From Methylobacterium sp. WSM2598 (GTDB lineage Bacteria > Pseudomonadota > Alphaproteobacteria > Rhizobiales > Beijerinckiaceae): a stretch of DNA of 64,000 nt. The position numbers were made by a program, and so were the translations under genes. The notes below the pieces were generated by a model. It was not told the DNA's origin, did no database searches, and saw only the letters and a program-made list of their open reading frames with translations. Positions within the stretch are counted from its first letter, which is position 1, and the number at the start of each line of letters is the position of its first letter. Where the stretch lies: NCBI RefSeq assembly GCF_000379105.1, contig NZ_KB900609.1:441781-505780 (forward strand). The letters run 5' to 3'. This document shows positions 45,078 through 53,916 of this stretch, piece by piece.

Positions 45078-45800
45078 TCAGCGGGCGCCGGGTATCGCGA
45101 CCTTGCGCTCCAGGTACCCGGCCGCCGTCACCACCAGGAGATTGATGATGATGTACAGGATGGTGGCGGCCGTGAAGGCCTCGAAGACCTGGAACGAGAA
45201 TTCCTGCATCGAGCGGGCGCGGGCGGTGAGTTCGAGGAGCCCGATGGTCAGCGCGACCGACGTGTTCTTGAGGTTGTTGAGGAACTCGGAGGTGAGCGGG
45301 GGCAGGATGATGCGGTAGGCGTTGGGCAGCAGCACGTACCGGTAGGTCTGGGAGGTGGTGAGCCCCAGCGCCGTGCCGGCCATGCGCTGGCCCCGCGGCA
45401 GGGCCTGGATGCCCGCCCTCACCTGCTCGGCGACGCGCGAGGCCGTGAAGAAGCCCAGGCACACCACCGCCGTGTAGAAGGGCGCGTCGGGCAGCTGCTT
45501 CAGCCACGTGCCCCAGCTCTGCGGCAGCATCTCCGGCAGCACGAAGAACCAGAGGAACATCTGCACCAGCAGCGGGATGTTGCGGAAGAGCTCGACGTAG
45601 CCGTTCCCGAAGGCCTGGGCGAACCGGTTCGGCAGCGTGCGCATGACGCCGATCACGGACCCGACCGCGAAGGCGATGACCCAGGCGCAGAGGGCCGTCA
45701 CGATGGTCCACAGGAGGCCCGACAGGAGCATGTCGGCGTAGGTCCCCGTGCCCTCGGGCGAGGGCTCGAAGAAGATGCTCCAGTTCCAATTGTAGTTCAT
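45078..45800 (-). CDS. gltJ: ABC amino-acid transporter permease
   Basis: A 240-residue permease with a hydrophilic N-terminus typical of GltJ ([17 protein letters not shown]) and the EAA loop ([31 protein letters not shown]). It pairs with GltK to form the channel. The gene lies 190 bases downstream of gltI, with a strong hairpin between them. Confidence 0.92.
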   Translation of the reverse strand: MNYNWNWSIFFEPSPEGTGTYADMLLSGLLWTIVTALCAWVIAFAVGSVIGVMRTLPNRFAQAFGNGYVELFRNIPLLVQMFLWFFVLPEMLPQSWGTWLKQLPDAPFYTAVVCLGFFTASRVAEQVRAGIQALPRGQRMAGTALGLTTSQTYRYVLLPNAYRIILPPLTSEFLNNLKNTSVALTIGLLELTARARSMQEFSFQVFEAFTAATILYIIINLLVVTAAGYLERKVAIPGAR

Positions 45801-45905
45801 GCCCAGTCCACCGACGCGGCTGTCGTCACGGGCGCCATGCGCGGGCGCAATGATACGTCATGGCGCGGCCATGCGTGACCGATTCTCGCACCATCCACCG
45901 GAATG

Positions 45906-45933
45906 CCGGGGCGCGGCGGCGGCCGCGCCCCGG
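45906..45933 (-). terminator. Attenuating hairpin between gltI and gltJ
   Basis: CCGGGGCGCGGC and GCCGCGCCCCGG pair perfectly over 12 bp with a 4-base loop. Such hairpins behind binding-protein genes usually protect the 5' message and limit read-through, so GltI is made in excess over the permeases. Confidence 0.6.
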
Positions 45934-45990
45934 GCTCGCGACACCCCCTGCGGGAAGGGGCGATCACGGGCCGCTGCGAAGGGCGGCCGG

Positions 45991-46896
45991 TCAGTACATC
46001 GCCGGGTCGGGGCTGTCGCTCGGCTTGGCGAAGGCCTTCTTCAGGGCCGCATCCATCGGCAGGTTCAGGTTGATGTTGCGCGGCGGGATCGGCTTGGTGA
46101 ACCACTTGTCGTAGGTCGCCGGGCCCTCCGGGCTCTGGTAGAAGGCCGCCGTCGCGTCATCCACCACCTTCTTGAACGGCGCGTCGTCCTTGCGCAGCAT
46201 GATGCCGTAGGGCTCGGGCTTGGAGATCGCGTCGGTGGAGATCAGGTAGGCGTCCGGCTCCTTGGAACTCGCCGCCAGCGAGGCCAGGAGCACGTCGTCC
46301 ATCACGAAGGCCACCGCGCGCCCCGTCTCGACCATCAGGAACGCCTCGGCGTGGTCCTTGGCCGGCAGGATCGTGATCCCGAGCTTGTTGGCGGCGTTGT
46401 ACTCGTTGATCTGCCGGATGTTGGTCGTGCCGGAGGTCGACACGACGGTCTTGCCCTTCAGGTCATCGAACTTGCTGACGTTGCTGCTCTTCTTGGCGAC
46501 GAAGCGGCTGGCGGTCAGGAAATGCGTGTTGGTGAAGGAGACCTGCTTCTGGCGATCGACGTTGTTGGTGGTCGAGCCGCATTCCAGGTCGACCGTGCCG
46601 TTGGCGATCAGGGGAATGCGGGTCGCCGAGGTCACCGGATTGAGCTTGACCTCCAGATTCGGCAGGCCGAGCTTGGCCTTGACCGCGTCCACCACCTTGT
46701 AGCAGATGTCCATGGCGTAGCCGACCGGCTTCTGGTTGCCGTCGAGATAGGAGAACGGCACCGAGGAGTCGCGGTAGCCCAAGGTGATCGCGCCGGTCTC
46801 CTTGATCTTCTTCAGGGTTCCGGAGAGCTCCTCGGCGGAGGCCGGCAGCGCGGCGAAGCCGGCCACGAGCAGGATCAGCAGGCGTTTGGGGGCCAT
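45991..46896 (-). CDS. gltI: Glutamate/aspartate-type periplasmic binding protein
   Basis: A 301-residue binding protein with a signal peptide (LPASA-EE) and the family-3 solute-binding fold: GAITLGYRDSSVPFSYLD, GYAMDICYKVVDAV, ANGTVDLECGSTTNNVDR and GKTVVSTSGTTNIRQINEYN. These match GltI. It opens the transport operon and is divergent from dgcN, with about 200 bases between starts. Whether it takes D- as well as L-glutamate is unknown. Confidence 0.92.
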   Translation of the reverse strand: MAPKRLLILLVAGFAALPASAEELSGTLKKIKETGAITLGYRDSSVPFSYLDGNQKPVGYAMDICYKVVDAVKAKLGLPNLEVKLNPVTSATRIPLIANGTVDLECGSTTNNVDRQKQVSFTNTHFLTASRFVAKKSSNVSKFDDLKGKTVVSTSGTTNIRQINEYNAANKLGITILPAKDHAEAFLMVETGRAVAFVMDDVLLASLAASSKEPDAYLISTDAISKPEPYGIMLRKDDAPFKKVVDDATAAFYQSPEGPATYDKWFTKPIPPRNINLNLPMDAALKKAFAKPSDSPDPAMY

Positions 46897-47099
46897 CCAG
46901 ATTCTCCTTTTGGGCGAGCCCTACGTCCGTCATCGCGGGCCGCGGCGTCAAGGGCCGCGCCCGCGCGAAGGACGGGATGACGGCCGCGCGCCGGGCCGGG
47001 GGCCGGTTGCGGAATGCGCAGCCGCGGGCGAGAACGGGCGCGCCGCCCCGCGGCACGCCCCTTGCCCGCCCTGACCGACCCCGCGCCGGACCAGACCGC

Positions 47100-48122
47100 A
47101 TGCAGATCGCGACCCCCTACCTGATGTTCCTCGGCGACGTCCCCGACCGCCTCGCCGCCAAGACCGCCTACGGCATCGTGGATTGGCGCCCCGAATGGTG
47201 CACCGGGCAGCTGCGGCTGCCGGGCTGCGCGGCCGATCTCGGCATCCCGGATCTCGGCATCGAGGAGGCGGTCGCGCGGGGCGCGCGCACCCTGATCGTC
47301 GGCGTCGTCAACGCCGGCGGGGTGCTGCCCGAGCACTGGATCGCGTCGATCGTCGCGGCCCTGGATGCGGGGCTCGACGTGGCGAGCGGCCTGCACACCC
47401 GGCTCGGCTCGGTCCCGGCCATCGCCGAGGCGGCGGCGCGGGGCGGGCGCCAGCTCCACGACGTGCGCCATTCCGACCAGCGCTTCGACACCGGCAAGGG
47501 GGTGAAGCGCCCGGGCCGCCGGCTGCTCACCGTCGGCACCGATTGCTCGGTCGGCAAGAAGTACACCGCCCTCGCGCTGGAGCGGGGCATGCGCGCCCGC
47601 GGCTTCGACGCGGATTTCCGCGCCACCGGCCAGACCGGCGTCTTCATCTCGGGCCGCGGGGTCGCCATCGACGCGGTGGTGGCCGATTTCATCTCGGGCG
47701 CGGTCGAGTGGATCTCGCCCGCGGCGGCGCCGGAGCACTGGGACCTGATCGAGGGCCAGGGCTCGCTGTTCCACCCCTCCTTCGCGGGGGTGAGCCTCGG
47801 CCTCCTCCACGGCGCGCAGCCCGACGCCTTCGTGATCTGCCACGAGCCGACCCGCACGCGCATGCGCGGGGTGCAGCATCCCCTGCCCTCGATCGAGGAG
47901 GTGATCGACCTCACCTCGCGCTGCGGGCGCCTGACCAATCCGGAGATCCGCCCGGTCGGGATCGCGGTCAACACGCAGGATCTCGGCGAGGCCGAGGCCC
48001 GCACCCTGCTCGACGCGCTCGCCCGCGCCCACGACCTCCCGGCGAGCGACCCGGTGCGCTTCGGCGTCGAGGAGATCGTGGCGCGGATCGCGGCGCTCTA
48101 CCCGGCGGGTCTGCCCGCATGA
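47100..48122 (+). CDS. dgcN: DUF1611 protein, D-glutamate N-acetyltransferase (DgcN)
   Basis: A 340-residue DUF1611 protein with a Rossmann-like N-terminal domain (residues about 1-135; RTLIVGVVNAGGVLPEHW) and a P-loop-like domain (TVGTDCSVGKKYTALAL, GQTGVFISG, EGQGSLFHPSFAGV). DgcN acetylates D-glutamate using acetyl-CoA, and DgcA then racemises N-acetyl-D-glutamate. ATG 47100 is chosen over an upstream Arg-rich extension. Its TGA overlaps dgcA by ATGA, and the divergent gltIJKL importer supports a role in amino-acid use. Confidence 0.82.
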   Translation: MQIATPYLMFLGDVPDRLAAKTAYGIVDWRPEWCTGQLRLPGCAADLGIPDLGIEEAVARGARTLIVGVVNAGGVLPEHWIASIVAALDAGLDVASGLHTRLGSVPAIAEAAARGGRQLHDVRHSDQRFDTGKGVKRPGRRLLTVGTDCSVGKKYTALALERGMRARGFDADFRATGQTGVFISGRGVAIDAVVADFISGAVEWISPAAAPEHWDLIEGQGSLFHPSFAGVSLGLLHGAQPDAFVICHEPTRTRMRGVQHPLPSIEEVIDLTSRCGRLTNPEIRPVGIAVNTQDLGEAEARTLLDALARAHDLPASDPVRFGVEEIVARIAALYPAGLPA

Positions 48123-49099
48123 GGCGCCTCGCGGTCGCGGTCGAGACCTGGCCCATCGCCGGGCGCTTCACCATCTCGCGCGGCAGCCGCACCGAGGCCG
48201 TGGTGGTGGTGGCCAGCGTGACGGACGGCACCCGTACGGGCCGCGGCGAGGGGGTGCCCTATCCCCGCTACGGCGAGAGCGTCGAGGGTGTGCGCGACCT
48301 GATCGCCGCGCAGGGCGAGGCGGTGGCGGCGGGCGCGACCCGGGCCGACCTGCTCGCCCGGATGCCGGCGGGCGCGGCCCGCAACGCCCTCGACTGCGCC
48401 CTCTGGGACTACGAGGCCAAGGCGGCGGGGCGGCCGGCCCACGCCCTCGCGGGGCTCGCGCCGCCGCGCCCGGTCACCACCGCCTACACGCTCAGCCTCG
48501 GCGCACCCGAGGAGATGGAGGCGGCGGCCCGCGCCGCCGCGGCGCGGCCCCTCCTCAAGGTCAAGCTCGGCGGCGAGGGCGACCCGGCCCGCATCGCCGC
48601 CGTGCGCCGCGGGGCGCCCGCCTCCCGCCTCGTCGTCGATGCCAACGAGGCGTGGCGGCCGCGCAACCTCGCCGAGAACATGGCGGCCTGCGCGGCGGCG
48701 GGGGTGGAGCTGATCGAGCAGCCGCTCCCCGCCGGCGAGGACGAGGCGCTCGCCGGGCTCGCGCGCACGATCCCGCTCTGCGCCGACGAGAGCCTGCACC
48801 CGGGCGCCGGGCTCGACGGGCTCGCCGGCCGCTACGACGCGATCAACATCAAGCTCGACAAGGCGGGCGGGCTCACGCCGGCCCTCGCCCTCGCCCGGGC
48901 CGCGCGGGAGCAGGGCCTCGCGATCATGGTCGGCTGCATGGTCGGCACCTCGCTCGCCATGGCGCCCGCCATGCTGCTCGCGGGCTTCGCGACCTTCGTC
49001 GACCTCGACGGCCCCCTGCTCCTCGCCCGGGACCGCGAGCCGGGGCTGCGCTTCGAGGGCAGCCTCGTCCACCCGCCCGATCCGGCCCTGTGGGGGTGA
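48119..49099 (+). CDS. dgcA: N-acetyl-D-glutamate racemase, enolase superfamily (DgcA)
   Basis: A 326-residue enolase-superfamily protein of the dipeptide-epimerase branch. It shows the catalytic lysines in LLKVKLGG (KxK) and INIKLDKAGG, and metal ligands in VVDANEAW (Asp), LIEQPLP (Glu) and CADES (Asp). Coupling to dgcN by ATGA overlap points to N-acetyl-D/L-glutamate rather than Ala-Glu dipeptides, but the epimerase alternative cannot be excluded by sequence alone. Confidence 0.82.
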   Translation: MRRLAVAVETWPIAGRFTISRGSRTEAVVVVASVTDGTRTGRGEGVPYPRYGESVEGVRDLIAAQGEAVAAGATRADLLARMPAGAARNALDCALWDYEAKAAGRPAHALAGLAPPRPVTTAYTLSLGAPEEMEAAARAAAARPLLKVKLGGEGDPARIAAVRRGAPASRLVVDANEAWRPRNLAENMAACAAAGVELIEQPLPAGEDEALAGLARTIPLCADESLHPGAGLDGLAGRYDAINIKLDKAGGLTPALALARAAREQGLAIMVGCMVGTSLAMAPAMLLAGFATFVDLDGPLLLARDREPGLRFEGSLVHPPDPALWG

Positions 49100-49103
49100 G
49101 GCG

Positions 49104-49730
49104 ATGCTGGGCTGGGATTCCGCCGGGGACGCCCTGATCGCCCCCGCCGTCGCCCGCAACCGGGAGCCGATCCTGGCGGTGCTGCGGCGGCTCCTGCCGG
49201 AGACGGGCCTCGTCCTCGAAGTCGCGAGCGGCTCGGGCGAGCACGCCGCGCACTTCGCGCGGGCGCTGCCGGGGCTCGCCTTCCAACCCTCGGACCCGGA
49301 GCCGGCGGCCCTGCGCAGCATCGCGGCCCACGCCCGGGCGGCCGCGCTGCCCAACCTGCGCCCGCCCCTCGCCCTCGACGCCGCGGCGGAGACCTGGCCG
49401 CTGGCGCGGGCCGACGCGGTCCTGGCCATCAACATGATCCACATCGCGCCCTGGCCCGCGACCGAGGGGCTGATGCGGGGGGCCGGCCGCCTGCTGCCGC
49501 CGGGCGCGCCGCTCGTGCTCTACGGGCCCTTCATGGTCGAGGACACGCCCACCGCCCCGAGCAACCTCGCCTTCGACGCGGATCTGCGGGCGCGCAATCC
49601 CGCCTGGGGCCTGCGCGACCTCGGCGCCGTGGCGCGGGCCGCCCGGGGGCAGGGCCTCGCCCTCGCCGAGCGCGTCGCCATGCCGGCGAACAATCTCTGC
49701 CTCGTCTTCCGGGCCGGCGCGGCCGCGTAG
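49104..49730 (+). CDS. DUF938 SAM-dependent methyltransferase-like protein
   Basis: A 208-residue protein with the DUF938 pattern: IAPAVARNREPILAVL, LEVASGSGEHAAHFA (SAM glycine loop), FQPSDPEPAALRSI, INMIHIAPW and LYGPFMVED. Its substrate is unknown. It starts 4 bases after the dgcA stop and is surely in the same transcript. Whether it belongs to D-glutamate metabolism is open. Confidence 0.85.
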   Translation: MLGWDSAGDALIAPAVARNREPILAVLRRLLPETGLVLEVASGSGEHAAHFARALPGLAFQPSDPEPAALRSIAAHARAAALPNLRPPLALDAAAETWPLARADAVLAINMIHIAPWPATEGLMRGAGRLLPPGAPLVLYGPFMVEDTPTAPSNLAFDADLRARNPAWGLRDLGAVARAARGQGLALAERVAMPANNLCLVFRAGAAA

Positions 49731-49864
49731 GACATTCGTACGCCTTCCCGTCCCGGCCGCCCTTCCCCACCTTCGGACGCCGCGCGGGGTGGTGGCCCCG
49801 GTATGGCGAAAGGCGCCCCGGCGTGGGATCCTCCCCGGGGCGCGGCGCCGAGGGGAGGGCCAGG

Positions 49865-51187
49865 GTGAGCGGCGAGGCGGAACGGCACAGGATCGTCATC
49901 GTGGGCGGCGGCGCGGCGGGGCTGCAGCTCGCGACCAAGCTCGGCGACAGGTACGGCCGGCGCAAGCAGGCGGAGGTGACGCTGGTCGACCGCTCGCGCA
50001 CCCATATCTGGAAGCCGCTCCTGCACGAGGTCGCGGCCGGCAGCATGGATGTGGGCCACCACGCCGTCGATTACCTGCACCACGCCCATGCCCACCATTT
50101 CCGCTACCGGATCGGCGAGATGGTCGGGCTCGACCGCGAGCGCCGGGTCGTGCGGCTCGCGGCGAGCCACGACGCCGAGGGCCGCGAGGTCACGCCCGAG
50201 CGGGACATCCCCTACGACACGCTGGTGATCGCGGTCGGCAGCGCGAGCAACGATTTCGGCACGCCCGGGGTGAAGGAGCACGCCATCGCCCTCGACACGC
50301 CGGATCAGGCGCAGCGCTTCCACCGCCGCCTCATCAACGCGATGATCCGCGCCCACGCCCAGGATGCGCCGGTGCGCGCGGGCCAGCTCCACGTGGCGGT
50401 GATCGGGGCCGGCGCGACCGGCACCGAACTCGTGGCGGAACTCCACCGCACCACCCGCCAGGTGGCCGCGACCGGCCTCGACCGCATCGACCCGGACAAG
50501 GACCTGAAGCTCACCCTGATCGAGGCGGCCGACCGGATCCTCCCGGCCGTGCCCGAGCGGCTGTCGCGGGACGTGATGGCCCTGCTCGCCGGGATCGGCG
50601 TTGAGGTGCGCACCGGCGCCCGGGTCACCGAGGTGCGGGCGGACGGCGTGCAGCTCGCCGACGGCAGCTTCATCGCGTCGGAACTCGTGGTCTGGGCCGC
50701 CGGCGTGCGGGCGCCCGAGGTGCTGCGCGACCTCGGCGGGCTCGAGACCACCCGCAACAACCAGCTCGTCGTGCTGCCGAGCCTGCAGACCACCCGGGAC
50801 GAGAACGTCTTCGCCCTCGGCGACTGCGCCTACCTGATCGATCCGGCCACCCAGCGGCCGATCCCGCCCCGCGCCCAGGCCGCCCACCAGCAGGCGAGCC
50901 ACCTGCTGCGCCAGATGCCGAACCGGCTGGCGGGACGGCCCCTCGCCCCGTTCCGCTACCGCGATTTCGGCTCCCTCGTCTCGCTCGGCGAGTACACCAC
51001 GGTCGGCAACCTGATGGGCTTCATCCGCGGCCGCAACGTCTTCATCGCCGGCCTGTTCGCGCGGCTGATGTACCAGTCGCTCTACAAGATGCATCAGAAG
51101 GCGCTGCACGGGACCTGGAAGGTCTCCCTCGACACGGCGGCCCGCGCGCTGACCCGGCACACGGTGCCGCGGGTCAAGCTGCATTGA
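49865..51187 (+). CDS. ndh: Type II NADH dehydrogenase (NDH-2)
   Basis: A 440-residue flavoprotein that passes electrons from NADH to quinone without pumping protons. It has the FAD loop IVIVGGGAAGLQLATKLG near the start, RSRTHIWKPLLHEVAAG, the NADH loop VAVIGAGATGTELVAEL, VVWAAGVRAPEVL and the second FAD motif VFALGDCAY. The C-terminal amphipathic helices (GRNVFIAGLFARLMYQSLYK) anchor it to the membrane face. The start is GTG 49865 after GGGAGGG. Confidence 0.9.
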   Translation: MSGEAERHRIVIVGGGAAGLQLATKLGDRYGRRKQAEVTLVDRSRTHIWKPLLHEVAAGSMDVGHHAVDYLHHAHAHHFRYRIGEMVGLDRERRVVRLAASHDAEGREVTPERDIPYDTLVIAVGSASNDFGTPGVKEHAIALDTPDQAQRFHRRLINAMIRAHAQDAPVRAGQLHVAVIGAGATGTELVAELHRTTRQVAATGLDRIDPDKDLKLTLIEAADRILPAVPERLSRDVMALLAGIGVEVRTGARVTEVRADGVQLADGSFIASELVVWAAGVRAPEVLRDLGGLETTRNNQLVVLPSLQTTRDENVFALGDCAYLIDPATQRPIPPRAQAAHQQASHLLRQMPNRLAGRPLAPFRYRDFGSLVSLGEYTTVGNLMGFIRGRNVFIAGLFARLMYQSLYKMHQKALHGTWKVSLDTAARALTRHTVPRVKLH

Positions 51188-51296
51188 GGCCGGTTGCGCC
51201 GGCCGGGCATCGGTGCTTCGGTGGCGCGGGCCCGGGCGCCCCGACGGGGCGCGCGCGACCCGGGGGCTCGCCCGAGGCCGGGAGGAGAGCGCAGCG

Positions 51297-51614
51297 ATGA
51301 TCCTGGTGAGCGTGATGTATCCGGGCGGGGCTTCGCCCGCCTCCTTCGACCTCGACTACTACCTGTCGCGCCACATGCCGCTGGTGCGCGAGCGCTGGTC
51401 CGGGATGGGTCTGGAGAAGGCCGAGGTGGTGAAGGGCGCCGCCACGCCGGACGGCAGCCCGCCGCCCTTCCAGATCATGGCGCTCCTCAGCTTCCGCTCC
51501 CTGGAGGATTTCCAGAAGGCGGTGGCGGCCCACGGCAAGGAGATCTTCTCCGACATCCCGAACTTCACGCAGGCCCAGGCGCAGGTGCAGATCAACGAGC
51601 CGCAGGCCTGGTGA
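51297..51614 (+). CDS. EthD family protein
   Basis: A 105-residue ferredoxin-like alpha/beta-barrel protein of the EthD family: VSVMYPGGASPASFDLDYYL, SRHMPLVRERW, GLEKAEVVKG and DIPNFTQAQAQVQINE. EthD proteins are small dimeric proteins, some linked to ether degradation; the role here is unknown. ATG 51297 follows GGGAGGAGAG. Confidence 0.85.
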   Translation: MILVSVMYPGGASPASFDLDYYLSRHMPLVRERWSGMGLEKAEVVKGAATPDGSPPPFQIMALLSFRSLEDFQKAVAAHGKEIFSDIPNFTQAQAQVQINEPQAW

Positions 51615-51624
51615 GCGGCGCCGC

Positions 51625-51909
51625 ATGATCGACATCGTCAAGATCGTGAAGGAGCAGCACCCGGACCTTGGGGAGTACTTCGTGGTGCTGCGCCCCTATT
51701 CGGGGCTGATCGCGCCGGACGCGCCCGACGCGCTGGCCGAGGAGGTGCAGGTCTGGGCGTCCACCGAGGCGCCGAGCGCCCGGCTGTGGCGGCGCAGCGT
51801 GACCTACGCGCTGTTCCCGGGCTGGCCGGAGGAGACGCGCGACCTGGAGGTGGTCTCCTTCGCGGACGCGGCGGACCTCGCCCGGTTCGCGACCCGCTGG
51901 ACGCATTGA
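51625..51909 (+). CDS. Small hypothetical protein
   Basis: A 94-residue protein with two beta-like stretches (EYFVVLRPYSGLIAPD, VQVWASTEAP) and a Trp-rich middle. It begins 10 bases after the EthD-like stop, so the two are co-transcribed. I recognise no family. Confidence 0.6.
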   Translation: MIDIVKIVKEQHPDLGEYFVVLRPYSGLIAPDAPDALAEEVQVWASTEAPSARLWRRSVTYALFPGWPEETRDLEVVSFADAADLARFATRWTH

Positions 51910-52061
51910 GCCGGGGTCGAGGGCGCGGGGCAGCGCCGCGCCCCCCTTCTCCCGGACGAGGGAGCCTGCGCCGAACGCGATGCGGGGACACAGGGGAGGG
52001 TCGGCCGGCACCGGTCCGGACGGCGCTCCGATCCCCGCCCCTCCCCGGCACGCCACGTACC

Positions 52062-52162
52062 AAATCCGCTTGATCCCTTCGGGATGGCGGATTTGGGCCT
52101 CGCTCACGCGCCGCGCGGGCGCGTGATCCGCGATCCGCCTGGATCAACCGGATCCCGGATCA
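52062..52162. repeat. Dispersed 3'-end element, locus D
   Basis: The plus strand has ATCCGC-TT-GATCCC-TTC-GGGATGGCGGAT, the core TCGCTCACGCGCCGCGCGGG, and the terminal CCGGATCCCGGATCA shared with locus C. It lies between convergent genes; its last TCA is the complement of the hemY-like stop codon. Confidence 0.8.
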
Positions 52163-53746
52163 CACGACCCGCCGCGGCCGCTCGAGGAACGGGGCGTCGT
52201 CCTCCTTGGGCTTGGGCGGCGGGAACACCACCGGGGTCGCGGTGGCCGCGAAGGGCGGGGCCGAGGTGTCGAGCCCGTTCCCGGCCGGTGTCGGCGCGGC
52301 CTGTGCCGCCACGGGCGGGGCCGCCGCGGCCGGGGCCGGACGGGGCGCCTCCTCACGCACCGGCCTCGGCACCGTCGCCTCGGGGGCGGGCGCCGGCAGC
52401 GGGCCGGCGGCGGGGGCCGGCTCCTCGTCCGGGAGCGGAAGGTCCTGGCTCCGGCCGGCGAGAAGCTCCGGCGGGGTCTGCCACACGAAGGCGTCGAGCC
52501 GCCCGCTGACCGGCGAGATCGGCGCCCAGCGGTCCGAGACGATCCCGTCCGCGCACCAGGCCGGGTCGCGCGGCGCGTGCGCCGCCCGGGACAGCCACTC
52601 GCGGGCCCGGCCGCTGCCGCGGCCGTGCTCGGTCTCCTCGATCTCCGCCATCAGCAGGTAGGCGCGCTGCGTCGGCGACTCGGCGAGCAGGGGCTGCAGC
52701 ACGTCGCGGGCGCGGCCGAATTCCCGCGCCTCCAGGGCCGCGCGCGCGATGGCGAAGCGCGCCTCGGGGTGCCAGGAAGAGAGCCGGGCCAGGGTCTCGG
52801 CGCGGGCGAGGCGGTCGCGGCTCGAATCGCCGGGCCGCAGGTCGAGATAGACCCGGGCGAGGTCCGGGTGCGGGCCGGCCTTCCAGGCGGCCTCGATCAC
52901 CCGGGCCGCCTTCTTGAGCTCGGCCCGGCGCGACAGCAGGCGCCCGGCCACCACCGCGGCCGGCACGAGGTCGGGCGCGAGACGCACCGCCTCGCGCGCC
53001 TGCGCCAGGGCCCGCTCCGGATCGCCCGCCTCCAGCTCCTGGGCGCTCGCCGTCAGCAGCACCGCCCGCTGGCGGCGCGACGCCGCCTTGTCGGCGAGGC
53101 CGAGGGCGGCGCGGCGCGACACCGTCTCCAGGGCGCCCGCCCAGTCCCGGTCGGCGCATTGCGCCTCCATCACCGCCTCGTTGGCCCAGGACACGCCCGG
53201 GGCGAGGCGCGACGCCTCGGCCGCGTAGGCCCGCGCGGTGGCCTCGTCGCCCTGCCGGCGCGCCTCGACGAAGAGGCCGCGCAGCCCGAGCACCCGCGTC
53301 TCGGAGGCCTCGGTCATGCGCCGGAAGGCCCGCTCGGCCCCGGCCCGGTCGCCCGAGATCTGCGCCGCCTGAGCGGTGAGGAGCAGGGCCAGGGGCTCGC
53401 TGCCGAGGAGCCGCTCCGCCTCGCCCGCGTGCCGCCGCGCCGCGGCCGGATCGCCGGAGCCCACCGCCACCATGCCGCGCGACAGCGCCTCGAAGCCGCG
53501 GGTGCGGCGCCGCTCGTGGCTGCTCGCGCGCATCCGCCGCGGCAGGCGCAGGACCCCGCGGGCGAGGCTCCACAGGAAGCCGAGCACCACCGCCAGGACC
53601 AGCACGCCGACGAGGGCCGCGTTCAGGCTCGTCGCCACGTCGACGCCGCCCCACGACACGGACACGACGCCGGGATGGTCGGCGAGCCAGACCGCCCCGT
53701 AGGCGGCGAGGGCCAGAAGGGCCAGGAAGGCGAGTGCGCGCCACAT
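52160..53746 (-). CDS. hemY: HemY-like TPR membrane protein
   Basis: A 528-residue protein with two N-terminal transmembrane helices (residues about 3-22 and 42-63) around the HemY motif (VVSVSWGGVDVATSL), TPR-like helical repeats (about 90-410) and a Pro/Ala-rich tail. It resembles E. coli HemY, co-transcribed with heme genes and of unclear function, not the oxidase of the same name. It follows mic60 and hemD on the same strand, the usual alphaproteobacterial order. Confidence 0.88.
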   Translation of the reverse strand: MWRALAFLALLALAAYGAVWLADHPGVVSVSWGGVDVATSLNAALVGVLVLAVVLGFLWSLARGVLRLPRRMRASSHERRRTRGFEALSRGMVAVGSGDPAAARRHAGEAERLLGSEPLALLLTAQAAQISGDRAGAERAFRRMTEASETRVLGLRGLFVEARRQGDEATARAYAAEASRLAPGVSWANEAVMEAQCADRDWAGALETVSRRAALGLADKAASRRQRAVLLTASAQELEAGDPERALAQAREAVRLAPDLVPAAVVAGRLLSRRAELKKAARVIEAAWKAGPHPDLARVYLDLRPGDSSRDRLARAETLARLSSWHPEARFAIARAALEAREFGRARDVLQPLLAESPTQRAYLLMAEIEETEHGRGSGRAREWLSRAAHAPRDPAWCADGIVSDRWAPISPVSGRLDAFVWQTPPELLAGRSQDLPLPDEEPAPAAGPLPAPAPEATVPRPVREEAPRPAPAAAAPPVAAQAAPTPAGNGLDTSAPPFAATATPVVFPPPKPKEDDAPFLERPRRVV

Positions 53747-53916
53747 CGGTTCTTCAACTCCTCAGGTCCGCGACGGTCACGCGGCGGGGGCGGGCGCCCC
53801 TGGATCTGGGTGGTGGGCGCGCGCGGCGGGCTCCGGCTGTGGGATCCGCACCGATGCGCGCCGAGACGGCAAGCCGGTCGTTGGACGGAGCGGGGAGCCC
53901 CGGGCGGGCGCCGCGC

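Noticed and set aside
46935..46968. Imperfect GC-rich inverted repeat in the gltI-dgcN spacer as an operator
   Set aside because: Pairing is interrupted and the sequence is nearly pure G and C, so chance is a sufficient explanation.
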